Shown one piece after another: positions 1 to 8,729 of a stretch of 55,018 bases of DNA (within the stretch, counting starts at the first letter, position 1; every line of letters starts with the position of its first letter). Where the stretch lies: assembly GCA_045226335.1 (NCBI GenBank), contig JBGVCH010000097.1, positions 1 through 55,018 of the forward strand, written 5' to 3'. This stretch comes from RUG11272 sp045226335 (GTDB taxonomy: Bacteria > Bacillota > Clostridia > Christensenellales > Aristaeellaceae). The position numbers were made by a program, and so were the translations under genes. The notes beneath the pieces are model-generated. The model saw only the letters and a list, made by a program, of their open reading frames with translations, did no database searches and was not told where the DNA came from.

Positions 1-1
1 C

Positions 2-1456
2 TACGGTCAGGCGAAGCTCTTCACGCTCTACGCCGACGCGCTGCTGAAGATCCTCACGGCGGAGGACGACATGTCGGCGCTGGACTCAGCGGCCCTGCGG
101 CTGAAGCGGGTGGACAGGGAAGACTTCGCGCAGGAGCTGGCCGAGCAGCGGCTTCCCAGCGTGGAGGAACTGCGGGCTTACATGAACGCCCGGCGGCTGG
201 AGGCGGAGGGCCGCTACGAGGAAGCCATCGCGATGTACGACACGGTCGGGATCCTGGACGCTTTCGAGCGCTCGGTGGAGCTGGAGGAAGGCTACATCGA
301 CCGGCAATACCAGGATGCCATGGCACTGTACGAACAGGGGGATTACCTGAAGGCGGCGGAGATCTTCCGGGACTTGGACTGGAAGGACAGCGCCGCCATG
401 TACCGGAAGTGCATGGAGCTGCACCAGCACGAGTGGGTCGACGCCACCTGCGACACGCCGAGGACCTGCTCCGTCTGCGGCGCTACGGAGGGCAGCGCCC
501 TGGGTCACAACTGGAAAGAAGCCACCTGCACGGAGCCGAGGACCTGTACGCGGTGCGGAAAGACCGAAGGCAGCGCCCTGGGCCATAGATGGAAGGACGC
601 CACCTGCACGGAGCCGAAGACCTGCACGCGATGCGGCAAGACGGAAGGCAATGGGCAGAAGCATGTCTGGAAGGAAGCCACCTGCACGGAGCCGAAGACC
701 TGTTCCCGGTGCGGCGCGACCCAAGGCAGCGCCCTGGGGCATAACTGGAAGGGAGCCACTTGCACGGAGCCGAAGACCTGTTCCCGGTGCGGCGCGACCC
801 AAGGCAGCGCCCTGGGGCATAACTGGAAGGGAGCCACCTGTACGGAGCCGAAAACCTGTGCAAGATGCGGGATAACAATAGGAAAGGCCCTCGGGCATGA
901 CTGGATGATCGCGACCTGCACCTGTGAGAGGTGTGGAATCAGCCGAGAATACGAAGTGCCGGACCTGTCCCATTCCAACGCGAAGGAAGCCCTGGAGATC
1001 ATGGAAGGGATGATTGAAAGCGTTCCGTGTGAGTTGTCTGACATAAAAGGCTTTATGGACCAGTATTATGACATGAGCAAACTTCAGCCTAATTATGGAT
1101 ATTTCTACGTTGGCAACGAGATCATTGAACTATACTACTATTTCGGTGATGGATATTATGTCTATGGCGCTTGTTATCTTGGTGAGGATTTAGAAGAATT
1201 GTTCTTTGTCAGTTATATGATCTTTGAAGATGGCCATGGATGGAGTATGGATCTTCCGCCGTATCTGTGTTCTGAATACAGTGATATAGATGATTGGCAC
1301 GAGATTAAGACGGAGAGCGGTCATGAATATTCGTACTTTCACCGCGATGCTGAAGACTTGTACTATGACAACAGCTATTATGATGTAAATACCGTGAGAA
1401 GCATTGAAGTCTGGAACTATTCAGCGCTGTTCAATGACAGCGGTGCTGTTGATTGA
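2..1456 (+). CDS. Exported-family Cys4-repeat protein, paralogue 1 (5' end outside window)
   Basis: This is the first of five tandem paralogues; its start lies upstream of the window, because the frame is open from base 2 and the residues match the paralogues' helical N-domain. A TPR-like segment (Y..A..LYEQGDYLKAAEIFRDLDWKDSA) is followed by seven 26-residue units beginning at base 428, with the pattern HxWxxATCTxPxTCxxCGxTxGxxLG; the seventh is degenerate. Each full unit has a paired Cys set typical of a small metal-binding or disulfide knuckle. The last ~145 residues are acidic, rich in Tyr and Asp, AT-rich at the DNA level, and match no family I recognise. By analogy with its neighbours it should carry a signal peptide. 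The function is unknown; a surface or extracellular binding protein is an inference. Confidence 0.8.
   Translation, partial: YGQAKLFTLYADALLKILTAEDDMSALDSAALRLKRVDREDFAQELAEQRLPSVEELRAYMNARRLEAEGRYEEAIAMYDTVGILDAFERSVELEEGYIDRQYQDAMALYEQGDYLKAAEIFRDLDWKDSAAMYRKCMELHQHEWVDATCDTPRTCSVCGATEGSALGHNWKEATCTEPRTCTRCGKTEGSALGHRWKDATCTEPKTCTRCGKTEGNGQKHVWKEATCTEPKTCSRCGATQGSALGHNWKGATCTEPKTCSRCGATQGSALGHNWKGATCTEPKTCARCGITIGKALGHDWMIATCTCERCGISREYEVPDLSHSNAKEALEIMEGMIESVPCELSDIKGFMDQYYDMSKLQPNYGYFYVGNEIIELYYYFGDGYYVYGACYLGEDLEELFFVSYMIFEDGHGWSMDLPPYLCSEYSDIDDWHEIKTESGHEYSYFHRDAEDLYYDNSYYDVNTVRSIEVWNYSALFNDSGAVD
428..943 (+). repeat. Seven coding tandem repeats of 78 bp
   Basis: Seven in-frame 78-bp units encode the Cys4 knuckles of paralogue 1. 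Each starts at the His codon of HxW (428, 506, 584, 662, 740, 818, 896). The units starting at 740 and 818 are almost base-identical, and the unit at 662 shares most of its 3' part with them. Such near-identity points to recent unit duplication by slippage or unequal recombination. Confidence 0.85.
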
Positions 1457-1529
1457 CAACACGGTTTTCTGCGCAATACCGCCATCTTCGGCTGATGCAA
1501 ACACGATGCCCCCCAAAGAGGTGAACGCC

Positions 1530-3203
1530 ATGCGCCCCAAACGTTTCCTAATCGTCGCGATGATCCTGCTGCTATCTCTCGCGTTCTGCGCTCCGGCTAT
1601 ATCCGAGGCCCTCACCAAAGCCCAGATGTACGAGACCGGGCTTTCGTTCCTGTGCACACTGGAACCTGAGGACGTTGAGATTGCCATCATTTATTTCGAG
1701 AACGTGGGAAACTATGAGCAGGCCAAGCGGTTTGTGATGTACGGCCAGGCACTGCTGGAGATCTTTGCGGCGGAGGAGGACGACAACAACCTGTCCGTCG
1801 CCGCCATGCGCCTGGAGAGCCTCGACAACCCGGCGTTCGATGAGGTACTGTCGGAGAACCTGCTGCCGTCTGTCGCGGAGCTGCAGACCTACATCCGCGC
1901 CCGGCGGCACGAGCTCGACGGGGCCCTGGACGCGGCGGTGAAGGAATACACCGAAGTCGAGGGAACGCTGGACGCGCTGGAGCGCCGGATCAACCTCTCC
2001 ATCGACCAGAAGGAGATCACATACCAGGAGGCTGTCGGGCTGTATGAGGCGGGGGAGTATGCCGAGGCAGCCAGGCTCTTCAAGGCGCTGAAGGGCTGGA
2101 AGGACAGCGCGGAACTGTATGAAACCTGCTTGTCGATGCACGAGCACACCTGGATCGAGCCCACCTGTGAGACACCGTGGGTCTGCTCAGTTTGCGGAAA
2201 GACCGAGGGCACGCCGCTGGGGCATACTTGGAAGGACGCGACCTGCACGGAGGCGAAAACCTGTACGCGCTGCGGGGAGACAGACGGTCCTCCGCTGGGT
2301 CACAGCTGGACGGAACCCACCTGTACGAAGCCGAAAACCTGCATGCGCTGCGGGTTGACGGAGGGCATTCAGACGGAGCACAGCTGGACGGAGGCCACCT
2401 GCACGCAGCCTCGGACCTGCGTCAAGTGCGGCCTGACGGAGGGCACTGCCCTGGGGCATGACTGGCAGGAGGCGACGTACACCGACCCCAAGACCTGCAG
2501 GCGGTGCGGCACCACGACCGGGAAGCCGCTCTCCCAGCCGCCCAAGGTGGGCGGGATCGTCCGGTTCGGCCATTACGAGCAGGACGGCGACACAACCAAC
2601 GGCCCCGAGGAAATCGAATGGATCGTGCTGGAAGTCAGCAAGGAGAGTCATACCGCGCTGGTCATCAGCAAGTACGGACTGGACGTGCAGCCGTATCACA
2701 AGAAGAAAAACGTCGCCGTCACCTGGGAGACCAGCTCGTTGCGGAAGTGGCTGAACCGGGATTTCCTGAACACGGCCTTCAGCGATGAGGAGCAGGGGTT
2801 CATCCGGGTCACGCTGGTGGCCAACGACAAAACGCAGGGCTATAAGGGATATAAGTCCAGCGGGGGAAACGACACGAAGGACAAGATCTTTCTGCTGAGC
2901 TACGCGGAAGCGAACCGGTATTTCGGCGTAAAGCATTACAGCGCGAGCAAGGCCCGGAAGAACACGAAAGGGCGGACGTCGCCGACAGCTTACGCGAAAA
3001 AGAACGGCGCGATGACCGACAGTGATACTCTGACGGACGAGTTCACCGCGGCGGGATCGTGGTGGCTGCGCTCGCCGGGGGACGGCCGGAGCCGCGCCTC
3101 CCGGGTGGAGCAATACGGCTCTCTCCGAAACCTGGACGTGAACGCCTCGGACATCCTGGTCCGGCCGGCCTTCTGGATCGACCTGAGTGCGGACTTCTAC
3201 TGA
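1530..3203 (+). CDS. Secreted Cys4-repeat protein with C-terminal DUF6273-like domain, paralogue 2
   Basis: The start is the ATG at 1530, behind an AAAGAGGTG ribosome site; an upstream in-frame ATG would add 42 residues and bury the signal peptide. The 557-residue product opens with a signal peptide (MRPKRFLIVAMILLLSLAFC, likely cleaved near AISEA). A helical/TPR-like domain follows to about residue 195, then five Cys4 units, the last with Cys changed to Tyr (ATYTDP). The C-terminal ~200 residues show DUF6273 hallmarks: IEWIVLEV, TWETSSLRKWLN, DKIFLLSYAEA, GSWWLRSPGDG and VRPAFWIDL. DUF6273 occurs in secreted Firmicutes proteins of unknown role. The neighbours share the first two modules but not this one. 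Confidence 0.8.
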   Translation: MRPKRFLIVAMILLLSLAFCAPAISEALTKAQMYETGLSFLCTLEPEDVEIAIIYFENVGNYEQAKRFVMYGQALLEIFAAEEDDNNLSVAAMRLESLDNPAFDEVLSENLLPSVAELQTYIRARRHELDGALDAAVKEYTEVEGTLDALERRINLSIDQKEITYQEAVGLYEAGEYAEAARLFKALKGWKDSAELYETCLSMHEHTWIEPTCETPWVCSVCGKTEGTPLGHTWKDATCTEAKTCTRCGETDGPPLGHSWTEPTCTKPKTCMRCGLTEGIQTEHSWTEATCTQPRTCVKCGLTEGTALGHDWQEATYTDPKTCRRCGTTTGKPLSQPPKVGGIVRFGHYEQDGDTTNGPEEIEWIVLEVSKESHTALVISKYGLDVQPYHKKKNVAVTWETSSLRKWLNRDFLNTAFSDEEQGFIRVTLVANDKTQGYKGYKSSGGNDTKDKIFLLSYAEANRYFGVKHYSASKARKNTKGRTSPTAYAKKNGAMTDSDTLTDEFTAAGSWWLRSPGDGRSRASRVEQYGSLRNLDVNASDILVRPAFWIDLSADFY

Positions 3204-3255
3204 TGGTGGTCTCAGCCCCGGGCGCGGAACAGAGACGCATGACGAGGAGAGAAGA

Positions 3256-4545
3256 ATGAAAACGCATCGAATCATCACGGGCGCCGCAGCCATCCTCCTC
3301 TCCGTATGCCTCATTTGCGGGGCGGCGGGAGAGGCCGTCACCAAGGCCGATATGTACAGGACCGGGTTGATGTTCCTGAGCCTGCTGGACGCAGACAGCG
3401 TGGAAACGTCCGTCGCTTACTTCGAGTCCGTGGGAAACTACGAGCAGGCCAAGCGGTTTGTGATGTACGGCAAGGCGCTGCTGGAAATCTTCGGCGCGGA
3501 TGAGGACCGGGACAGCCTGGCCATGGCCGGGGTGCGGCTGGAGATGCTGGACACGCCGGCCTTCGGGGAGGACCTGGCGGCGCGGGGGCTGCCGGCGGTG
3601 GCGGACCTGCGGATGTATGTCGCGGCGCGGGAGCTTGAACTGGAAGGGAAATACGCGGAAGCGCTGGCGATCTACGGGCAGATCGGGGGAACCCTGGACG
3701 CCCTGGAACGGGTGCTGGACCTCACCATCAGCGAGCAGGACGCGCTGTACAAACAGGCCGTAGCCCTCTTCGATGAAGGGAAGTACGTCGAGGCGGGCGA
3801 TCTGCTCCGGGACATGAAGTGGAAGGACAGCGCGGAACTGTACGCGATATGCCTGGAGCTGCATGAGCACATCTGGATCGACGCCACCTGCGAGACGCCG
3901 AAGACCTGCGGCTGGTGCGGCGCGACGGAAGGAGAGGCCCTTGGGCACGATTGGCTTCCCGCCGCACCGGGCGAGCCCGAGATCTGCGGCCGCTGCGGCG
4001 CGGTCCGGCAGGAATCCGCCCGGACGAGCCCGCCGGAGGGCCTCCGATATAAAGTGAATGAATGGAGGAAGACTGTCACCATTACCGGGTACGATGGCCA
4101 TGAAGCCGAGCTGGTTATACCGGATACCATCGAGGGCTGTACCGTCATCGGCATCGACAGCAGCGCGTTTTCCGGGAACACAGAACTGATCACCGTGCGG
4201 CTCCCGGAGACCATCGAAGCTTTCGGGACCTCCGCCTTTGCCGGCTGCATCCGTTTGACGGAGATCAATTTTCCCCATGAACTGGAGATCATCGGGAAAG
4301 AAGCGTTCCGGGACTGCACCAGCCTGACCGCCGCTGTGCTTCCGGACTGGAGGAGCATGCGGTCCATCGGGGACAGCGCCTTCCAGAACTGCGCAAGCCT
4401 TACGGAAGTCTGGCTCCCGGGCAATGTGCTCTCCTATGGCCGGTCCATGTTCATGGGCTGTGACGGGCTGACTGCGGTCGTCCCGGCGGGGAGCAACTCG
4501 GAAGCGTACTGCAGAAGCAACGGAATCCCCTATCGGACCAGATGA
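3256..4545 (+). CDS. Secreted Cys4-repeat protein with BspA-type leucine-rich repeats, paralogue 3
   Basis: The start is the ATG at 3256 behind GAGGAGAGAAGA. The 429-residue product has a signal peptide (MKTHRIITGAAAILLSVCLI), the shared helical domain with its TPR-like end (LFDEGKYVEAGDLLRDMKWKDSAELY), and two Cys4 units, the second degenerate. The C-terminal half carries BspA/LRR_5 repeats with the pattern I..SAFSGNTELITVRLPETI..fg.saFagC..LtEI. LRR_5 modules usually mediate protein or surface binding. The gene shares module order with paralogue 4 and lies 11 bases upstream of its start. The exact ligand and cell location are unknown. Confidence 0.8.
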   Translation: MKTHRIITGAAAILLSVCLICGAAGEAVTKADMYRTGLMFLSLLDADSVETSVAYFESVGNYEQAKRFVMYGKALLEIFGADEDRDSLAMAGVRLEMLDTPAFGEDLAARGLPAVADLRMYVAARELELEGKYAEALAIYGQIGGTLDALERVLDLTISEQDALYKQAVALFDEGKYVEAGDLLRDMKWKDSAELYAICLELHEHIWIDATCETPKTCGWCGATEGEALGHDWLPAAPGEPEICGRCGAVRQESARTSPPEGLRYKVNEWRKTVTITGYDGHEAELVIPDTIEGCTVIGIDSSAFSGNTELITVRLPETIEAFGTSAFAGCIRLTEINFPHELEIIGKEAFRDCTSLTAAVLPDWRSMRSIGDSAFQNCASLTEVWLPGNVLSYGRSMFMGCDGLTAVVPAGSNSEAYCRSNGIPYRTR

Positions 4546-4555
4546 GGTGACGGCG

Positions 4556-5833
4556 ATGAGACTGAAACAGTGGGCCGCGCTGCTGACGGCGCTGGCGATC
4601 TTCGTCGGAGGCGCCGCGCTGGGCGAGGCGTACACGAAGGCCGATATGATCATGATCGGCCTGGATTACCTGTGCATGCTGGACGCGGAGGATGTGGAGA
4701 CGGCCGCCCTGTACTTTGACGGCGCGGGAAACTACGGCCAGGCAAAGCTCCTGAAGCTGTACGCCCAGGCGCTGCTGGACATCCTCCGGGCGGAGGAGGA
4801 CCGGAGCGGCCTGACCATTGCCGGAAAACAACTGGCGCTGCTGGATGACGCGGCTCTCGCAGATACACTGGCGGAGTACGGGCTGCCGTCGGTGACAGAC
4901 CTGCAGATGTACGCCGCGGCCCGGGAGTACGAGATGGACGGGAAATACACAGAGGCGCTGGCGGTTTACGGGCAGATCGAGGGGACCCTCGACGCCATGG
5001 AACGGGTGGTGCAGATCACCTTCGACACGCGGGACGCGTTGTACCGGCAGGCGGTGACGCTTTTCAACGAAGGGAAATACATCGAGGCGGGGGAGATCCT
5101 CCGGGAGATGAAATGGAAGGACAGCGCGGAACTGTACGCAAAGTGCCTGGAACTGCATGAGCACACCTGGATCGAGGCCACCTGCGAGACGCCGAAGACT
5201 TGCAGCTGGTGCTGCGCGACGGAGGGGGAGGCCCTGGGCCACGACTGGAAGCCCGCCACCTACGCGGCCCCCGAAACCTGTGCCCGCTGCGGGATCCTGC
5301 GGGGCGAACCCCTGAAGAAGCCTGTGCCGGATGGTCTCCGGTACAATGCAAGCACAGCGCGGGGCATCGTTGCCATTGCCGGGTATGACGGAACGGAAAC
5401 CGTGCTGGACATCCCGGACACCATTGAAGGCCTGCCGGTCACCAGTATCATAGACAATGCGTTTTCAGGAAACACCCGTCTGACGGCCGTAAAGCTTCCG
5501 GAGACCGTCGGCTACATCGGGCATTTCGCGTTTGCCGGCTGCACAGGGCTGACGGAGATCAACTTCCCGTTTGAGATGACTTCCATCGGCGAGAGTGCCT
5601 TTGAGGGCTGCGCCGCCCTGACCGAAGTGAAGCTTCCGGCACGGCTGGGTTATCTCGGAATGCACGCCTTCCGGAACTGCACCGGCCTGACGGGCGCGAA
5701 CCTGCCGGATCGACTGGTGAACTATGACTATGATTTCTTCGGCGGATGTGACAGGCTGACGGTGACCGTCTCCCCGGGAGGCCAGGCGGAAACGTACTGC
5801 AGAGACAACGGCATCCCCTATCAAACCAAGTGA
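4556..5833 (+). CDS. Secreted Cys4-repeat protein with BspA-type leucine-rich repeats, paralogue 4
   Basis: I chose the ATG at 4556, with GAGGTGA at 4544-4550 as ribosome site; the GTG at 4547 lies inside that site. The 425-residue product has a short signal peptide (MRLKQWAALLTALAIFVGG), the family helical domain and two Cys4 units; one knuckle reads CSWCCATEG (Gly to Cys) and the second ATYAAP. The C-terminal LRR_5 repeats (NAFSGNTRLTAVKLPETV, SAFEGCAALTEVKLPARL) end in a conserved tail with YCRDNGIPYQTK, nearly the same as the tail of paralogue 3. The two are therefore a recent duplication compared with the other members. Confidence 0.8.
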   Translation: MRLKQWAALLTALAIFVGGAALGEAYTKADMIMIGLDYLCMLDAEDVETAALYFDGAGNYGQAKLLKLYAQALLDILRAEEDRSGLTIAGKQLALLDDAALADTLAEYGLPSVTDLQMYAAAREYEMDGKYTEALAVYGQIEGTLDAMERVVQITFDTRDALYRQAVTLFNEGKYIEAGEILREMKWKDSAELYAKCLELHEHTWIEATCETPKTCSWCCATEGEALGHDWKPATYAAPETCARCGILRGEPLKKPVPDGLRYNASTARGIVAIAGYDGTETVLDIPDTIEGLPVTSIIDNAFSGNTRLTAVKLPETVGYIGHFAFAGCTGLTEINFPFEMTSIGESAFEGCAALTEVKLPARLGYLGMHAFRNCTGLTGANLPDRLVNYDYDFFGGCDRLTVTVSPGGQAETYCRDNGIPYQTK

Positions 5834-5843
5834 GGTGACCGGC

Positions 5844-7547
5844 ATGAGGCTGAAACGGTGGGCTGCGCTGCTGACGGCGCTGGTGCTCTGCTTCGGGAGC
5901 GCCGCGCTGGGCGAAGCGTTCACGAAGGCGCAGATGTATCAGACCGCCATCGACTACCTGAGCACGCTGGAAGCAGAGGACGTGGAGATTGCCGCCCTCT
6001 ACTTTGACAATGCCGGGAACTACGGCGAGGCCAAGCGGTTCGTGATGTACTGCCAGGCGGTGCTGGAGATCCTGGGGGCGGGGGAGGACAGCAGCCTGCT
6101 GAGCACGGCGGCGGTTCGGCTCCGGCGGGTCAATGTGGACAGCTTCAACGAGGAGCTGGAGCAATACGGCCTGCCCGCCATCGACGACCTGCAGATCTAT
6201 ATCCGCGCCCGCCGGCTGGAGAACGAGGGCAAGCGGGCGGAAGCCTTGGCCCTCTACGAGCAGATCACCATCCTGGACGCCCTCAGCCGCCAGGTGGATC
6301 TGGACCTGGAAGCCCAGGAGGCCCAGTACAAGAAGGCCATGGCCCTCTACGAGGAGGGCAGGTACATTGACGCGGCGAAGATCTTCCGGACGCTGGACTG
6401 GGATGACAGCGCCCTGATGTATGACCGCTGCATGGAACACCACACCCACGAGTGGACGGACGCCACCTGCACGGCCCCCATGGTCTGCCAGGAATGCGGA
6501 GCCACTGAGGGGAAACCCCTGGGCCACGACTGGCTGGACGCCACTTACGAGCGCCCCATGGTCTGCACCCGCTGCGGCGAGACCCGGGGCGAACCCCTTC
6601 CGCCGCCGGTGGAGACTGAGGAAGCGGAGGAAGTACAGCTGGAAGGGACGGCAGCGGAACCCTTCCTCTACGTGGAGAACGGGGACGGGACCGTCACCAT
6701 CACGGTCTATCAGGGGACGGACACCGCGGTGACCGTTCCGGCCACCCTGTACGGCCTTCGGGTCACCGCCATCGGGGACGGGGCCTTCAGCAACCAGGGC
6801 GGGCTGGTCTCCGTCCTCATTCCGGAGGGGGTCACCGCCATCGGAAGCGGCGCCTTCAACAACTGCGTGGGCCTCGTCAGCGTCGTGCTGCCGGAGAGCA
6901 TCACTCGGGTGGGAGCCAATGCCTTTGACCGCAACACCCAGCTGAGCGTCACGGTGGTGGAAGACTCCTACGCGGAGGTCTGCTGCAGGCGCCTGGGGCT
7001 GAAGACCGCGCGGGTTGCCTCCTCTCTGAACACGGATCAGCGCGAGATCTGGCTGATCTTCCGGGAATTGATGTACATCACCGGCCGCAAAGCAACGCCG
7101 GTGTACGCTGGACCCGGGACGAACTACTCCCAGGGCCGGGTGATGAGCAGCAACGGCAAGGTCACGCTGAAGGCCAGCATCGATATGGAGGACTCCTTCG
7201 AGCTGGCCGGTGTGGAGGGCAGCTGGATGCTGATCCGGTACGACATCACCTCGGGCGCCGCCAACGGGACCAAGCGGGTGGGCTACATCAGGACCTCCGA
7301 CGCGTCCTACAACGGCGGCCCCGGCCTGGCCTTCATGTACAGGGCGGCGACGCTTCGGAAGGCCGCCAGCTGCTACGACGATCCCGAAATGACCAACAAC
7401 ATCACCCACTTCAGCCTGAAGGCCGGCGCCAGCGTGATCCTGCTGGCCTGGTACGAGACGGCCTCCGGCACGAAGATGGCCTACATCGAGACCACCATCG
7501 AGGGCAAGCGCTACCGGACCTTCATCCGGGCGGAAAGCCTGGAGTGA
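5844..7547 (+). CDS. Secreted Cys4-repeat protein with LRR and SH3-like C-terminus, paralogue 5
   Basis: The ATG at 5844 follows GAGGTGA at 5832-5838. The 567-residue product has a signal peptide (MRLKRWAALLTALVLCFGS), the family helical domain, a TPR-like pair (ALYEEGRYIDAAKIFRTLDWDDSA), two Cys4 units, and a short LRR_5 stretch (GDGAFSNQGGLVSVLIPEGV). A final ~170 residues resemble bacterial SH3-type modules (ATPVYAGPGTNYSQGRV, VEGSWMLIRYD, RVGYIRTSDASYNG). SH3-like modules often bind cell-wall peptides, so wall association is a reasonable inference. It is the last gene of the array; the L10 promoter begins 28 bases after its stop. Confidence 0.78.
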   Translation: MRLKRWAALLTALVLCFGSAALGEAFTKAQMYQTAIDYLSTLEAEDVEIAALYFDNAGNYGEAKRFVMYCQAVLEILGAGEDSSLLSTAAVRLRRVNVDSFNEELEQYGLPAIDDLQIYIRARRLENEGKRAEALALYEQITILDALSRQVDLDLEAQEAQYKKAMALYEEGRYIDAAKIFRTLDWDDSALMYDRCMEHHTHEWTDATCTAPMVCQECGATEGKPLGHDWLDATYERPMVCTRCGETRGEPLPPPVETEEAEEVQLEGTAAEPFLYVENGDGTVTITVYQGTDTAVTVPATLYGLRVTAIGDGAFSNQGGLVSVLIPEGVTAIGSGAFNNCVGLVSVVLPESITRVGANAFDRNTQLSVTVVEDSYAEVCCRRLGLKTARVASSLNTDQREIWLIFRELMYITGRKATPVYAGPGTNYSQGRVMSSNGKVTLKASIDMEDSFELAGVEGSWMLIRYDITSGAANGTKRVGYIRTSDASYNGGPGLAFMYRAATLRKAASCYDDPEMTNNITHFSLKAGASVILLAWYETASGTKMAYIETTIEGKRYRTFIRAESLE

Positions 7548-7575
7548 CGCGCCGCGAAGAAAAACGAAGAAAAGC

Positions 7576-7604
7576 TTGACACGCCGCATCGGATGTGCTA
7601 TACT
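7576..7604 (+). promoter_or_regulatory. Promoter of the rplJL operon
   Basis: TTGACA (7576-7581) and TATACT (7599-7604) are separated by 17 bp. A TG at 7596-7597 gives an extended -10. It drives the L10 leader. Confidence 0.85.
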
Positions 7605-7616
7605 CGCGAAGGTTTG

Positions 7617-7746
7617 ACAAGAAACCCATTGCCGAAGACAGCCGGTCTCCGCAAGGAGTTAAGGGAGCGACGCTCCGCCTGCCGAGGTGTGAAGGATCAT
7701 GAAGCTTTTCTGTCCCTCGCGCCTGTGTGATGCGAGGGTTTTCTTT
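7617..7746 (+). ncRNA. Ribosomal protein L10 leader with transcription attenuator
   Basis: The 5' untranslated region holds the motifs of the L10 leader: GAAGACAGCCGG near 7633, and the conserved CTGCCGAGGTGTGAAGG near 7679. L10 (with L7/L12) binds such leaders and represses its own operon. The leader ends in a hairpin, CCCTCGC (7714-7720) pairing with GCGAGGG (7732-7738), then TTTTCTTT, which reads as an intrinsic terminator (attenuator). The rplJ ribosome site lies just after it. Confidence 0.85.
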
Positions 7747-7780
7747 ACTCCCCAAACCGTGAGGAGGTGCAACAAGGACA

Positions 7781-8281
7781 ATGAGCAAGAACCGTGAAGT
7801 CAAGGAACAGGTTGTGGCCGACATCGTTGAGAAGATCAAGGGCGCCGAGTCCATCACCATGGTGTCTTACTCCGGCCTCACCGTGGAGCAGGTGACCAAC
7901 CTGCGCAAGCAGTGCCGTGAGAAGGACGTCGCCTACTGCGTGCTGAAGAACCGTCTGGTCAAGCGCGCGCTGGAGGAGGTCGGCATTGAAGGCGCGGATG
8001 ATCTGCTGAACGGCCCCAACGCCTTTGTGTTCAGCAACAAGGACGCCGTCTCCGGCCCCAAGGTCATCAGCGAGTTCATCGAGAAGAACAAGCTGCAGAG
8101 CCTCAAGATCACCGGCGGTGTGTTCGAGGGCAAGGTGGCCGACGAAGCGACTATGCAGACCCTGGCCAAGATGCCCGGCCGCGATGAGCTGCTGGCCATG
8201 CTGGTTGGCTGTCTGCAGAGCCCCATTTCCGGCCTGGTGGCCACGCTGGATCAGATCGCCGAGAAGAAGGAAGCGGCCTGA
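7781..8281 (+). CDS. rplJ: 50S ribosomal protein L10
   Basis: The 166-residue product is L10 (uL10), the base of the ribosomal stalk that carries the L7/L12 dimers. The family pattern is clear: a N-terminal rRNA-binding part (KEQVVADIVEKIKGAES, VSYSGLTVEQVTNLRK, VLKNRLVKRAL) and a C-terminal helix for L7/L12 dimers. The ATG at 7781 follows GAGGAGGTG with a slightly long spacing. It sits between the autoregulatory L10 leader and rplL. The usual upstream partners rplK and rplA are absent; the secreted-protein array lies there instead. Confidence 0.97.
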   Translation: MSKNREVKEQVVADIVEKIKGAESITMVSYSGLTVEQVTNLRKQCREKDVAYCVLKNRLVKRALEEVGIEGADDLLNGPNAFVFSNKDAVSGPKVISEFIEKNKLQSLKITGGVFEGKVADEATMQTLAKMPGRDELLAMLVGCLQSPISGLVATLDQIAEKKEAA

Positions 8282-8338
8282 GCCTGACAGCGGCCTGAGC
8301 GCCGCGTAATCAAAGAAAATAATACGGAGGAAATTGTA

Positions 8339-8713
8339 ATGGATATCCAGAGCATCATCGAAGCCATTGAGAAAATGAGCCTGATGGAAGTCAAGGAACT
8401 GGTGGACGCCCTGAAGGAAAAGTTCGGCGTCACCGGCGCCATCGCCGTTGCCGGCGGTGCCGCTCCCGCTGCCGCTGCGGCTGCTGAGGAAGAGAAGACC
8501 GAGTTCGACGTGGTCCTGAAGAGCTTCGACGCTTCCAAGAAGATCGCCATCATCAAGGTTGTCCGCGAAGTCGTGGAAGGCCTGGGCCTGAAGGAAGCCA
8601 AGGAACTGGTGGAAGGCGCTCCCAAGACCATCAAGGAAGGCATCTCCAAGGAAGACGCCGAGAAGCTGGTCGCCAAGTTCAAGGACGCCGGCGCCGAGTG
8701 CGAGATCAAGTAA
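8339..8713 (+). CDS. rplL: 50S ribosomal protein L7/L12
   Basis: The 124-residue product is L7/L12 (bL12), the multicopy stalk protein that recruits GTPase translation factors. Visible features are the N-terminal dimerisation part (IIEAIEKMSLMEVKELVDALKE), an Ala-rich hinge (AAPAAAAAAEEEKT), and the conserved C-domain (EFDVVLKSFDASKKIAIIKV, GLGLKEAKELVEGAPK). ACGGAGGAAATTGT precedes the ATG. It is co-transcribed with rplJ and followed directly by a strong terminator, so rpoB is not in this transcript here. Confidence 0.98.
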   Translation: MDIQSIIEAIEKMSLMEVKELVDALKEKFGVTGAIAVAGGAAPAAAAAAEEEKTEFDVVLKSFDASKKIAIIKVVREVVEGLGLKEAKELVEGAPKTIKEGISKEDAEKLVAKFKDAGAECEIK

Positions 8714-8729
8714 GATCCGGATTCACAAG

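Noticed and set aside
428..943. Regular 78-bp repeats as a CRISPR array or integron-like element
   Set aside because: The repeats are contiguous without spacers, keep the reading frame and encode a conserved protein knuckle.
86..1044. Long open frames on the minus strand opposite the Cys4-repeat gene
   Set aside because: They are antisense shadows of a GC-rich coding repeat; they have no ribosome site or family signature, and the plus frame has clear homologous domains.
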